The translations under genes were made by a program, and so were the position numbers. A model generated the notes under the pieces. The model ran no database searches. It had not been told where the DNA came from and worked only from the letters and a program-made list of their open reading frames with translations. Positions 51,070 to 59,338 of a DNA stretch of 64,000 bases are shown here, piece by piece; positions within the stretch are counted from its first letter, which is position 1; every line of letters starts with the position of its first letter. The stretch spans positions 1 through 64,000 of the forward strand of contig CAYRES010000004.1 in the NCBI GenBank assembly GCA_964423425.1. Direction: 5' to 3'. Source of the DNA: CAYRES01 sp964423425. GTDB taxonomy: Bacteria > Actinomycetota > Thermoleophilia > RBG-16-64-13.

Positions 51070-51582
51070 CTATTCAGCGGCAGCCGGAGGTGTGAACACT
51101 CTGGCGGCGAGTTCTTGGTCGAGCATGAAGAGCCCGCCGGGTGCGTCCTTCATCAGTTTCACCTTCTGCAGGAGGGTGTCGGCCGAGGCCTCCTCTTCAA
51201 CCTGCTCGGCGATGAACCACTGCAGCATGTTGGCGGTGGCGTGATCTTTCAGCTCAATGGCCAAGTCCATCAGGCTGTTGATGCGGCCGGTCACGAATTG
51301 CTCATGGGCCAGCACGTTCTCAAAGACGGCCTGCGGCCCCTCCCACTCCGAGGGAGGCTCTTCGATGGCGCCGAGATGTACGCGCCCCCCTCGCTCCACG
51401 AGATAGCCGAAGAGCTTCATGGCGTGGGAGGACTCCTCCAGGGTCTGCACCTGCATCCAGTTCGCGAAACCCGGCAGTCCCGCGTCCTCGAAGTAGGCTT
51501 TCATCGAGAGGTACAGGTAGGCAGAGTACAGTTCTGCATTGACCTGTTCGTTTATGGCCTTCTGCATCGCGTCGACGATCAT
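51070..51582 (-). CDS. Ferritin
   Basis: A 170-residue non-haem ferritin, which oxidises and stores iron in a 24-subunit shell. Ferroxidase ligands are visible: N-E-Q-V-N-A-E-L-Y near residue 12, L-E-E-S-S-H near 48, and E-Q-V-E-E-E near 125. ATG 51582 follows GAGGTG; upstream in-frame ATGs are less well supported. The small HTH gene lies 91 nt upstream on the same strand and may be co-transcribed. Confidence 0.93.
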   Translation of the reverse strand: MIVDAMQKAINEQVNAELYSAYLYLSMKAYFEDAGLPGFANWMQVQTLEESSHAMKLFGYLVERGGRVHLGAIEEPPSEWEGPQAVFENVLAHEQFVTGRINSLMDLAIELKDHATANMLQWFIAEQVEEEASADTLLQKVKLMKDAPGGLFMLDQELAARVFTPPAAAE

Positions 51583-51673
51583 GGTGATGCACCTCATGGT
51601 CGGTTTCCACGGCCAACAACTGGTCCGGCCGGCATGCCGACGGAGCACGCCGCGACCGGTCTGGAGGTGAGGG

Positions 51674-51853
51674 CTATTTCGCCTTCAGAGCCTTTTCAAT
51701 GAGCCTCACTTTCTCGGCGCCGAAGTAACCGCAGCGGCCCTTTGTCTCATCCGGTTCGATGCTTTGGTCTCTGATGTACTTCGACACTTTACCCTGCGAT
51801 ACGCCGATTGCTTCGGCAATCTTGCCTGCGGTTAACAGCTTCTCTTCTGACAC
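51674..51853 (-). CDS. Small helix-turn-helix DNA-binding protein
   Basis: A 59-residue protein that is essentially one HTH: L-T-A-G-K-I-A-E-A-I-G-V-S-Q-G-K-V-S-K-Y-I near residues 7-27, then G-Y-F-G-A-E-K-V-R-L-I. It resembles small actinobacterial DNA-binding proteins of about 60 residues. GTG 51853 has GGAAAGGA upstream; the longer open frame is not supported. It may regulate the ferritin gene next to it. Confidence 0.72.
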   Translation of the reverse strand: MSEEKLLTAGKIAEAIGVSQGKVSKYIRDQSIEPDETKGRCGYFGAEKVRLIEKALKAK

Positions 51854-52119
51854 GTGTGCGGATCCTTTCCTGTTGCCTGCCTGCAAATGCTGAATGACAG
51901 CGGGGTTGCGGGGCCAGGGCGGACGGACTCGACTCGGCTGTTGAGGCGCCCGTCTCATCCCGGGCAGCTCAGTTCGACCGGAGGTGCTCATGTCTTGCGG
52001 AGGCTGCCGTCTCCTCCTGCCCGGCTCTGCCGCACCATTACCCAGGGAGGTTGATTTCGTAACCCTGAAGACGATGGCGTCCAGGTGCGATAATCTAAAC
52101 ATGGAAGGGAGGTGGGCTT

Positions 52120-52368
52120 GTGAGACGGTTGTGTGCGTGCATCGGCGGAGTGGTCACTGCGTGCGTGGGTATAGCGGTCGCCGCCGTGGTGATTGCGGCG
52201 GTTTCGCCGCCCGCACCTGGTGGCGGCGTAGGCGGTCTGCTGCTCTTTCTTCTCGTCGGTGCCGTCGCGGCCTATCTGCTCTTCGCGCTGGCATACACGC
52301 TGCTCAGGCGGGGTTGCTTCCGTCGGGGGGGGTGCAGCGGCAAAGACAGAGGTGAAGTGAGCGCATGA
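52120..52368 (+). CDS. Small two-helix membrane protein
   Basis: An 82-residue protein with two hydrophobic spans (V-V-T-A-C-V-G-I-A-V-A-A-V near 11 and L-L-L-F-L-L-V-G-A-V-A-A near 40) and a Cys/Gly/Arg-rich tail. Not recognised. GTG 52120 follows GGGAGGTG, and its stop overlaps the DUF4388 start, so they are coupled. Confidence 0.65.
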   Translation: MRRLCACIGGVVTACVGIAVAAVVIAAVSPPAPGGGVGGLLLFLLVGAVAAYLLFALAYTLLRRGCFRRGGCSGKDRGEVSA

Positions 52369-53063
52369 TCCTGTGGGGCAAGATATCTGAGTTCTCCATC
52401 TTTGCCGTGCTGCAGTTCTTGGCCCAGTACCGCATGACGGGAGTTCTCGAGATCCAGGACTTCGAGGAGTTCGGCTCCATCTATTTGAGTGAGGGCCGGG
52501 TCGACGCTATCTCACTACCACTCTCCGACGATCTCCTGGGCAAGCGCATGGTCGCCGCCGGAGTGATCAACGAGGAGCAGCTCAAGGAGTGCCTGCTCTC
52601 CGCCACCGACGAAGAGAGCCCCACCCCCTTGGGGGTAGCGCTTCTGCAGAAGGGCTACACAGACAGAAAGACACTTCAGGAGATTGTGAATCGCCAGATT
52701 CACGATCAAGCCCTCGAACTTGCCGATTGGAAGTCCGGCACCTTCCGTTTCGTGCTACCCGATCAGCCGTTCCACTTCTCCATCACACCCTCCATCGACG
52801 TGCAGAGTCTCTTGCTTGAGGCATCCCGACGGCTGGATGAAGGAGAGAGACCGCGTCGGGAGAAGATCGAGGTGGAGGACGAAGTCTGTCTCACCTGCAC
52901 TCTGCCCTGCTCCGAGGAGATCAAGGCCCGCTTCTTGAAAAGCGACATCTGTCTGTGGCGGAGCATGCCCACCATCGCCCGTGACCATACCTTTCTTGCG
53001 CCCAAACGCCGGCGGAGGAGAGACGAGGTCGATGAGCACGATCCCGAGCTCCCCTTCCTCTAA
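52365..53063 (+). CDS. DUF4388 (PATAN-type) protein
   Basis: A 232-residue protein whose first 95 residues match DUF4388/PATAN domains (F-A-V-L-Q-F-L-A near 13; G-x-L-E-I then S-I-Y-L-S-E-G-R-V near 38), proteins linked to two-component and surface-behaviour signalling. A second part (about 95-160) continues the fold. The C-terminus has C-L-T-C and L-P-C, possibly metal binding, and a basic patch R-R-R-R-R. Confidence 0.75.
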   Translation: MILWGKISEFSIFAVLQFLAQYRMTGVLEIQDFEEFGSIYLSEGRVDAISLPLSDDLLGKRMVAAGVINEEQLKECLLSATDEESPTPLGVALLQKGYTDRKTLQEIVNRQIHDQALELADWKSGTFRFVLPDQPFHFSITPSIDVQSLLLEASRRLDEGERPRREKIEVEDEVCLTCTLPCSEEIKARFLKSDICLWRSMPTIARDHTFLAPKRRRRRDEVDEHDPELPFL

Positions 53064-53081
53064 CGTGAGGATCCTGTATCT

Positions 53082-53543
53082 GTGCGCATTGAGCTAGTCT
53101 GTGTCGGCCGCCTGAACGCAGAGACCTCCCCACTGTTCGCTCACTACGCGAGACTGCTGCGGCCCTACGCCACGCTGGATGTGCGAGAGGTTCCCTCGGT
53201 GCCGGTGTCCCGGGGACACAAGGTGGTGATGGCGGCCGAAGGCGACCACATCCTTGACCGTCTTCGGCAGGGGGCCTTTGTCGTGGTGCTCGATCGTGCA
53301 GGAAGGGCATTCAGCTCAACCGAGCTCAGTGCGTATCTCTCCGATCGCAAGGTGGGAGGTGCGAGCCATTTCCAGTTCGTCATCGGGGGAACGTTGGGTC
53401 TGGATCCCCGAGTGGGGGCACAGGCGAATCTTCACTGGTCTCTGTCGCCGCTCACCTTTCCCCATCAACTCGCGCGGTGTATCGTGGCCGAGCAGCTCTA
53501 TCGGGCGTTTCGCATCGAGCGGGGCGAACCGTACCACTACTGA
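53082..53543 (+). CDS. rlmH: 23S rRNA pseudouridine-1915 N3-methyltransferase
   Basis: A 153-residue SPOUT methyltransferase acting on the ribosome at pseudouridine 1915. F-V-I-G-G-T-L-G-L near residue 99, L-S-L-S-x-L-T-F-P-H near 121 and the terminal R-G-E-P-Y-H-Y are diagnostic (canonical F-x-I-G-G and P-Y-H). GTG 53082; argS starts 17 nt after the stop. Confidence 0.95.
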   Translation: MRIELVCVGRLNAETSPLFAHYARLLRPYATLDVREVPSVPVSRGHKVVMAAEGDHILDRLRQGAFVVVLDRAGRAFSSTELSAYLSDRKVGGASHFQFVIGGTLGLDPRVGAQANLHWSLSPLTFPHQLARCIVAEQLYRAFRIERGEPYHY

Positions 53544-53560
53544 GTGAGAGGAAGACGGGA

Positions 53561-55237
53561 GTGCTTCACGACAGGCTGGGCAGGATAATCGACGAATGGC
53601 TGGCCGAGAAAGAGCTTCAAGGGGCCCCCACCTTCGTGCTGGAGAGGCCCGCTGACGAAGCTCACGGCGACTACGCCACACCCTTCTGTATGCAGCTGGC
53701 CAGAACGGCCCGCCGCCCGCCGCGAGAACTGGCTGCCGAGCTGCGTGAGCGTATCCTGGCCGACAAAGACATGGCCGAGCTCGTGGCGCAGGTGGATATC
53801 GCGGGGCCCGGCTTTCTCAATCTGACTCTTTCCGCGCGGGCCCTCATCACCGCGGCGCGGGAACTTCTCGCCGAGGGAGAGGAAGTGGGGAGGGGGTCCC
53901 GGCGAGAGGCTTTGTACATCAATCTGGAGTATGTGAGTGTCAATCCGAACGGGCCGCTCCATGTGGGGCACGGGCGCTATGCGGCGTACGGCGACGCTCT
54001 CGCCCGGCTGCTGGCATACAGCGGGCACCAAGTGGTGCCGGAGTTCTACATCAACGACTACGGTCGGCAGATGGAGATGTTCGGCCGTTCGGTGGCGGCA
54101 CGCTACGCCCAGTCGTTCGGACTTGACGTTTCCGTCCCGGAGGACGGGTATCAGGGCGAGTACGTCAAGGACGTCGCCACGCACATCAGGGAAGAGGTGG
54201 GAGACCGGTGGGTCGAAGCACTCGGTGATCCGTCGGCGTTTCTTGATCCCGACTCTCCGCTTCTCCTGTTCTTCCGCGAGCGCGGGTATCGGCTCATGCT
54301 TGAGTCGATGAAGCACGAACTGGAGCGCTTCCGGGTGACCTTCGCCGTGTGGTTCAGCGAGACGATTCTTCACGAGGAAGGCAGGGTGCAGGCCTGTATC
54401 GATCGTTTTCTGGAGCGCGGCGACGCCTATGTGCAGGAGGATGCAGTGTGGCTGCGCACCAGCGAATACGGCGACGACAAGGATCGCGTGCTCATCCGCA
54501 GTAACGAGCGTCCCACGTACTTCGCCGCAGACATCGCCTACCATGAGGACAAGCTCTCCCGCGGCTTCGATCACATGATCAACATCTGGGGGGCCGACCA
54601 TCACGGCTACGTCGCCCGGATGAAAGCGGCCGTGGGCCTGTTGTCAGGCGATCCCGACAGGCTGGAAGTGATCATCGGGCAATTGGTGAATCTGCAGGAG
54701 GAGGGCGAGGCCAGGCAGATGTCGACCCGCAAGGGTGAGATGGTGACCCTGGAAGAGCTGATCGAGGCCATCGGCGTGGATGCAGCCCGGTTCTTCTTGG
54801 TCATGCGATCCCACGACCAGGCCCTGGATCTCGACATTGCTCTGGCCAGACGTCGTTCGCAGGACAACCCGGTCTATTACGTCCAGTACGCACACGCCCG
54901 CATCTGCAGCATCATCCGCAATCTTCCCGAGGGTATCGAAGTCGGCATCGGGGAGTCGGAGGCGATCTTCGCAACCACGCAGGAACGTGCCTTGATCAAG
55001 CGTCTTGATGAGTTTCCGGGAGTGGTCATGGATGCCGCCGACCGCCGGGCGCCCCACCGCATTGCTTCCTATGCACAGGAGCTGGCGGCGGATTTCCATG
55101 TGTTCTACAAGAACTGCCGGGTGATCGGGTCGGAGCCGGTCGTGGCGTCTTCACGGCTCGCTCTCTGCATGATCACAAGGCGGGTGATCGCCCGCTGTCT
55201 CGACCTGCTCGGTGTGGCGGCACCGGAGTCCATGTAG
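53561..55237 (+). CDS. argS: Arginyl-tRNA synthetase
   Basis: A 558-residue class I synthetase. N-terminal Add-1 domain, then the HIGH motif as P-N-G-P-L-H-V-G-H near residue 132 and M-S-T-R-K-G (KMSKS equivalent) near 387; W-G-A-D-H-H-G-Y and the C-terminal anticodon-binding DALR domain follow. GTG 53561 is chosen over a longer frame overlapping rlmH because GAGAGGAAG precedes it. Confidence 0.95.
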   Translation: MLHDRLGRIIDEWLAEKELQGAPTFVLERPADEAHGDYATPFCMQLARTARRPPRELAAELRERILADKDMAELVAQVDIAGPGFLNLTLSARALITAARELLAEGEEVGRGSRREALYINLEYVSVNPNGPLHVGHGRYAAYGDALARLLAYSGHQVVPEFYINDYGRQMEMFGRSVAARYAQSFGLDVSVPEDGYQGEYVKDVATHIREEVGDRWVEALGDPSAFLDPDSPLLLFFRERGYRLMLESMKHELERFRVTFAVWFSETILHEEGRVQACIDRFLERGDAYVQEDAVWLRTSEYGDDKDRVLIRSNERPTYFAADIAYHEDKLSRGFDHMINIWGADHHGYVARMKAAVGLLSGDPDRLEVIIGQLVNLQEEGEARQMSTRKGEMVTLEELIEAIGVDAARFFLVMRSHDQALDLDIALARRRSQDNPVYYVQYAHARICSIIRNLPEGIEVGIGESEAIFATTQERALIKRLDEFPGVVMDAADRRAPHRIASYAQELAADFHVFYKNCRVIGSEPVVASSRLALCMITRRVIARCLDLLGVAAPESM

Positions 55238-55250
55238 GAACTCTGTCTCG

Positions 55251-56159
55251 ATGCCCGAACTCCCCGAGGTTGAGACGGTACGGCGGCAACTTGCGCGCTC
55301 TCTGGTCGGATGCATTATCACCGGAGTCGAGAGAGTTGAGCCGTCCATGCTGTTGGGTGTCACCCCGGCAACTCTTGCGGAGGAGCTTGCCGGTGCGCGG
55401 GTTCTCGGCGTGTGTCGCAGAGGTAAGTTCCTCCTGGTGAAGCTGCATGATGAAGCATATCTCACCCTGCACCTAGGGATGACCGGACAGATTCTGTTGA
55501 CGGCCACGTGCACCGGGTGGGGGCCCCATGACCGTTTCGTGCTCACACTTTCATCGGAGGCTGAACCTCAGCCGGACGGCGGGCCACAAGACGATGAGGA
55601 CCACTCGGAGCCGTGTGCGCACCCCGGGCGCGAGGAGCACAAGGAGGCGCCTGCGGTTCTGGTGTTTCGCGACATCAGGAAGTTCGGACGGGTTGAGTTC
55701 GGTCGGGGCGCGCCGCCTGCGCGCGTCACCCGCTTGGGTCGTGACGCCTGGGTGGGTGAGTGGGGTCCAGAGTATGTGGCGGCGTGCCTTCATGGCCGCA
55801 GAGCTCCCATCAAGGCTGTTCTTCTCGACCAGAGGCACCTCGCGGGTATCGGCAACATCTACGCCGATGAAATCCTCTTCGCTGCTTCGCTGTCGCCGCT
55901 TCGTGAGGCGGGGGGACTGAACGAAGAAGAAGTGGAGCGCCTGGCGGTCGCGATACGGGAACGTCTCACAGAAGGCGTGCGCGCACGCGGGTGCTCGATA
56001 TCCGACTTCGTTGACACGCAGGAGAGGCCGGGAACGTATCAGGAGGTGCTGCAAGCATACGGCCGGGGCGGTGAGCCCTGCGCGCGCTGCAACGGGACGC
56101 TGCAGCGGACCGTGGTGGCCGGCCGGGGCACATCGTACTGCCCCGCCTGCCAGCGATAG
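55251..56159 (+). CDS. mutM: Formamidopyrimidine-DNA glycosylase
   Basis: A 302-residue Fpg that excises 8-oxoguanine. The catalytic N-terminus P-E-L-P-E-V-E-T, G-K-F-L-L-V near residue 57, G-I-G-N-I-Y-A-D-E near 200 and the C-terminal zinc finger (C-A-R-C and C-P-A-C) are complete. An acidic, probably disordered insert of about 35 residues (around 103-138) interrupts the N-terminal domain, unusual for the family. ATG 55251 is exact to the motif. Confidence 0.95.
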   Translation: MPELPEVETVRRQLARSLVGCIITGVERVEPSMLLGVTPATLAEELAGARVLGVCRRGKFLLVKLHDEAYLTLHLGMTGQILLTATCTGWGPHDRFVLTLSSEAEPQPDGGPQDDEDHSEPCAHPGREEHKEAPAVLVFRDIRKFGRVEFGRGAPPARVTRLGRDAWVGEWGPEYVAACLHGRRAPIKAVLLDQRHLAGIGNIYADEILFAASLSPLREAGGLNEEEVERLAVAIRERLTEGVRARGCSISDFVDTQERPGTYQEVLQAYGRGGEPCARCNGTLQRTVVAGRGTSYCPACQR

Positions 56160-56214
56160 GCCGGGAGAGGTTGAATGGCCCGGCCAGGATGACTGCGGGG
56201 AGGAGTGGCGGCGC

Positions 56215-56241
56215 AAAAAAGCGAGCCCCGAGTGGCTTCGC
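56215..56241 (-). terminator. Intrinsic terminator with U6 tract
   Basis: Stem 56221-56227 with 56234-56241 (one bulged base), then six T on the minus strand (56220-56215). It is the best U-tract terminator of the window. Confidence 0.78.
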
Positions 56242-56372
56242 TTTCCAACCTTCATCGACTTGCCACTTCTTTGGTTGTTTCATCGTACTCCGCAGGCATT
56301 TACCTCTGCGTTTCCTCCACAACCCTTCTTGTGGCGAGTCTCCGGTTGATTCGTCTAACCTCTCGGGACTCT
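56215..56372 (-). ncRNA. Candidate small RNA with own promoter and intrinsic terminator
   Basis: A minus-strand transcript of about 158 nt is predicted from the promoter at 56379-56406 to a U6 terminator. It can fold into a 5' stem (GAGTC/GACTC), a CCACAA/TTGTGG hairpin with 6-nt loop, a CGCA/TGCG hairpin and the terminator stem. No convincing ORF is present beyond a 14-15-codon frame. I cannot assign it to 6S, SRP, RNase P or tmRNA. Confidence 0.6.
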
Positions 56373-56378
56373 ACCTGT

Positions 56379-56406
56379 ATTCTACACTCGTCTTGCGGTC
56401 TGTCAA
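56379..56406 (-). promoter_or_regulatory. Strong minus-strand sigma-70-type promoter
   Basis: On the minus strand TTGACA (56406-56401), 16 nt, TAGAAT (56384-56379), in a locally AT-rich stretch. It points at the candidate small RNA. Confidence 0.72.
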
Positions 56407-56414
56407 GGCGTCGA

Positions 56415-56443
56415 GCGAGGGTAAACACAAACATTACCCTCGC
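56415..56443. repeat. 10-bp inverted repeat with 9-nt loop
   Basis: Arms 56415-56424 (GCGAGGGTAA) and 56434-56443 are perfectly complementary. On the plus strand ATTTTG follows, so it may be a terminator for mutM read-through; it also sits just upstream of the small-RNA promoter, where an activator site could be. Confidence 0.6.
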
Positions 56444-56655
56444 ATTTTGCTCATGTCAACAGCGGAAGCCGGTCTCTCACAGCGGACGTCAGCAGACTGG
56501 TGCCCACAGACACCCGAGGTGGGGACGGCTCTGGGAGGGGTCGCGGGGAACTCCCCGCGACGGGGATTCACTGTGCGTCACCGGCCACGGTGCTCATTCC
56601 CCTCATGGCTACGACGCCATACCCTCATGCTACAATGAACCCTGGCAGTCGGTGG

Positions 56656-56731
56656 GCGGAGTTAACTCAGTTGGTAGAGTGCCAGCTTCCCAAGCTGGAT
56701 GTCGCGGGTTCGAGCCCCGTACTCCGCTCCA
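56656..56731 (+). tRNA. tRNA-Gly (anticodon CCC)
   Basis: The cloverleaf is complete: acceptor stem 56656-56662 with 56721-56727, D arm 56665-56680, anticodon stem CCAGC/GCTGG with loop TTCCCAA (anticodon 56689-56691), T arm with TTCGAGC, discriminator T, and encoded CCA (56729-56731). A TACAAT box lies at 56631-56636. Confidence 0.95.
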
Positions 56732-56887
56732 TCCCACTTCTCGTGTCCCCCTCTTGTCGTTGCCTCGCCTTGCGTCCGTTGCTCCGATAGCTTGTGTGGC
56801 GGCGACGTGCGTCACTTGTTTCGGGCGCGGCGTTCTGCCGGCGCGGGGTCCGCGGAATGTCCGGGTGTACCGCTCGAGGTTTCGCGG

Positions 56888-56917
56888 TTGTGCGCTTCGT
56901 ACCCCCACGGGTATACT
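56888..56917 (+). promoter_or_regulatory. Promoter and palindromic operator of the CstR-like regulator
   Basis: TTGTGC (56888-56893), 18-nt spacer, TATACT (56912-56917). Within the spacer and touching the -10 box is TACCC-CCAC-GGGTA (56900-56913), resembling the C-tract/G-tract inverted repeats bound by CsoR-family repressors. It suggests autoregulation. Confidence 0.6.
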
Positions 56918-56955
56918 CAGGGAGATTGCGTGGTATGGGAACGTGGAGGAAGGCC

Positions 56956-57336
56956 TTGAATCGAGGAGAGAAGCCGATTCTGTCGATGGAAGCGGAGCCG
57001 GGGGGAGAACCGCTCTCGCCGACTGCGGACCAGGTTGCGGAGATGGAAGCTCTCGTCAATCGGCTACGCCGAATCGAGGGCCAGGTGCGGGGTCTGCAGA
57101 AGATGATTCAAGAGGGCAAGGACTGTGGTGCCGTCCTCACGCAGCTCGCGGCGGCCAAGGCTGCGCTTGATCGAGTGGGCATGCATGTCATCAGCCACCG
57201 CATGAAAGAGTGCATCGAGGAGACGAGTGGAGTGAGTCTCGACCGTCAAGCTCTTGAGCAAGCCTTCCAAGTATTCATGAAGTACGCGCCCTATCCTATC
57301 GCGCAGAACAACGCAGAGGAGGACGAAGAATCATGA
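56956..57336 (+). CDS. CsoR/CstR-family repressor (persulfide- rather than copper-type)
   Basis: A 126-residue all-helical repressor of the DUF156 family. R-L-R-R-I-E-G-Q-V-R-G near residue 36 is the family signature. Both regulatory cysteines are kept (C57 in E-G-K-D-C, C86 in K-E-C-I), but the histidine that completes the Cu(I) site in CsoR aligns with Arg82. Loss of that His and the E-G-K-D-C context are as in CstR, which senses persulfides. TTG 56956 is chosen because GGAGG lies 6 nt before it; ATG 56935 is possible but falls almost at the predicted transcript start. The stop overlaps trxB (ATGA). Confidence 0.82.
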   Translation: MNRGEKPILSMEAEPGGEPLSPTADQVAEMEALVNRLRRIEGQVRGLQKMIQEGKDCGAVLTQLAAAKAALDRVGMHVISHRMKECIEETSGVSLDRQALEQAFQVFMKYAPYPIAQNNAEEDEES

Positions 57337-58316
57337 GCGGAACGCCGAGTGCACCATCCTCCGACGTTCCTTATGACGTCGTCATCGTGGGAGCCGGTCC
57401 TGCCGGTCTCACCGCGGCCATATATGCTTCCAGGGCCGGGCTCTCCACTCTTGTGCTCGAAAGGGGGGTTGCCGGCGGGCAGATCGCTACCACCGACCTC
57501 ATAGAGAACTATCCGGGCTTCGCGGAGGGAATCAACGGAGCCGAACTCATGCAGCGCACCAGGGAGCAGGCCTTGAATGTGGGCGCGCAGATCCGGGAGA
57601 TCGAGGAAGCCGGCGGTTTGACTCCTGGCGATCCCGTTGCGCGAATCCCTTTCCGGGTGCACACGGGCGATGGGGCCTTGGCGGCTCTGGCAAGGACTGT
57701 GATCGTGTGTACCGGCCTCGATCCCAGCAACCTGGGTTGCGCGGGTGAGGATCGTTTCCTGGGGCGGGGCGTCTCCTACTGTGCCACCTGCGACGGTGCG
57801 TTTTTTCGGGACAAGGTGGTGGCCGTTGTGGGAGGAGGCAACTCGGCGGTAGAAGAAGCGCTCTTCCTCACACGTTTTGCCCGCAAAGTGTACATCGTGC
57901 ATCGCCGCGATCGACTGCGAGCCGACCACGTGGTTGAAGCGAGGGCCCGCGCAAATCCCAAAGTCGAGTTCCTGTGGACGAGCCAGGTGCGGGAGGTCAG
58001 AGGCTCCGACAAGGTGGAGTCCATGTACCTGGAGTCACCGGACACCGGCGAGTTTCGTGATATTGAAGTCGACGGCCTGTTTCTTTACGTGGGCCAGCAT
58101 CCGAATACCTTGTGGCTCAAGGGTGTCGTGGAGCTCGACGAGAGGGGATTCATCCCCACCGACGTCGCCTTGGCCACCAATCTCGCGGGCGTCTACGCCG
58201 CAGGTGATTGCCGTGTCAACCAGATGAAGCAGGTGGTATGGGCGGCGGCCGAGGGTGCGCTCGCCGGCCGCAACGTGGCCGAGTTCCTCGACGGTATAGA
58301 CGCGATGGGGTCATAG
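57333..58316 (+). CDS. trxB: Thioredoxin reductase
   Basis: A 327-residue low-molecular-weight FAD/NAD(P)H thioredoxin reductase. I-V-G-A-G-P-A-G near residue 18 binds FAD, the redox motif C-A-T-C-D lies near 151-155, V-G-G-G-N-S-A-V-E-E near 168 and H-R-R-D near 193 bind NAD(P)H, and A-A-G-D-C near 290 ends the FAD site. Coupled to the CstR-like repressor, so expression probably responds to thiol or persulfide stress. Confidence 0.93.
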   Translation: MSGTPSAPSSDVPYDVVIVGAGPAGLTAAIYASRAGLSTLVLERGVAGGQIATTDLIENYPGFAEGINGAELMQRTREQALNVGAQIREIEEAGGLTPGDPVARIPFRVHTGDGALAALARTVIVCTGLDPSNLGCAGEDRFLGRGVSYCATCDGAFFRDKVVAVVGGGNSAVEEALFLTRFARKVYIVHRRDRLRADHVVEARARANPKVEFLWTSQVREVRGSDKVESMYLESPDTGEFRDIEVDGLFLYVGQHPNTLWLKGVVELDERGFIPTDVALATNLAGVYAAGDCRVNQMKQVVWAAAEGALAGRNVAEFLDGIDAMGS

Positions 58317-58488
58317 GGCAACTATGCTGCGGGCGGTCCCTCGTCGGCGCGGGAAGTGCCGTGCGGTTTCGCGTTGCGGAGGCCGGTGCATGTGGGGTGC
58401 ATGTCGGGTGGTGCAGGTCAGGTGCCCGTCGAAGAGGGAGAGAGGCTGCCACCTTCTCTTTGCGTGAGTCGGAACCGGGCTATGTGAG

Positions 58489-59325
58489 TCAGTGCTGAGG
58501 TTCTGCCGGCGGAAGGCCGATTCTCGAGGCGAGCCACTCTACCACGCGGCGATGTAGGGCGGGAGAACTCTGCGCAGTGCTGTGGTCGCCCCCGGCAAGG
58601 AGGACGACCTCGGTGTCGCCGCTCATGTGAGCAGCGAGGTCAAGTGAGTGACGGAAGGGTACCTTCTCGTCTCCGCGGGCATGCACGAGCAGGCAGGGAG
58701 AGTCGATGTGCGGCGCAGTATCCAGCGTGTCGTGGCACGAGAGGTACCGGCGCAGGCGGCTCTCATCGAGGCGGGCTTCCAAGCCGTCACGTGAACGGAC
58801 GGTCCATTCGGCTTGGCGATCGAGGGCCGCCAGGAGGATCTCTTCGTTGGCCGGGCACAGCAGAGCCAAGGCGGCGAAGGTGGCTTCAGGGGCGGAACGG
58901 ATGCCGTAGTATCCTCCCATGCTCGAGCCCCGGTAGCACACGCGGGTGGGGTCGACGAGCGGATGGCTGCGCAGAAGAGAGGCGGCCGCCCATACATCTT
59001 CCTCCAGCGGACCGTCGACGAGGCCGCCACTCTCGCCGTGGCCGCGGAAGTCGAGCGCCATCACAATGAAGCCGCGCCGGCAGGCCTCAAGGCAGAACGA
59101 CCTGTGGCGTACCTTGTTGCTGCCCGCGCCGTGGGCCACCACCAAGCCTGGTCGCAGTCGGTTGCCGGGTGCAGCGGCTGCGGGTAGGAAGAGGGCGGCG
59201 GCAATGACGGGGCCGTCTTTCGTACCACGCTGACGCAGGCGAGGAGGACCGCTTCTCAGGCGTAGGTCTTCCATATGGATGTCGGAGGGAATGGGGACGG
59301 GATGGATGTGCGGGGACTCGGCCAT
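58489..59325 (-). CDS. Alpha/beta hydrolase
   Basis: A 278-residue serine hydrolase-fold protein. V-A-H-G-A-G-S-N near residue 65 forms the oxyanion region, the nucleophile elbow is G-S-S-M-G-G near 136, with Asp in A-R-G-D-E-K near 222 and His in G-G-D-H-S near 250. It resembles dienelactone hydrolase/S9-like esterases; substrate unknown. ATG 59325 lies 13 nt after the hpt stop on the same strand. Confidence 0.85.
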   Translation of the reverse strand: MAESPHIHPVPIPSDIHMEDLRLRSGPPRLRQRGTKDGPVIAAALFLPAAAAPGNRLRPGLVVAHGAGSNKVRHRSFCLEACRRGFIVMALDFRGHGESGGLVDGPLEEDVWAAASLLRSHPLVDPTRVCYRGSSMGGYYGIRSAPEATFAALALLCPANEEILLAALDRQAEWTVRSRDGLEARLDESRLRRYLSCHDTLDTAPHIDSPCLLVHARGDEKVPFRHSLDLAAHMSGDTEVVLLAGGDHSTAQSSPALHRRVVEWLASRIGLPPAEPQH

Positions 59326-59338
59326 GAGTGGTGCAGGG

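Noticed and set aside
56160..56322. 118-codon minus-strand ORF overlapping the mutM end
   Set aside because: It runs through the U6 terminator and into mutM antisense, with no domain; the non-coding unit explains the region better.
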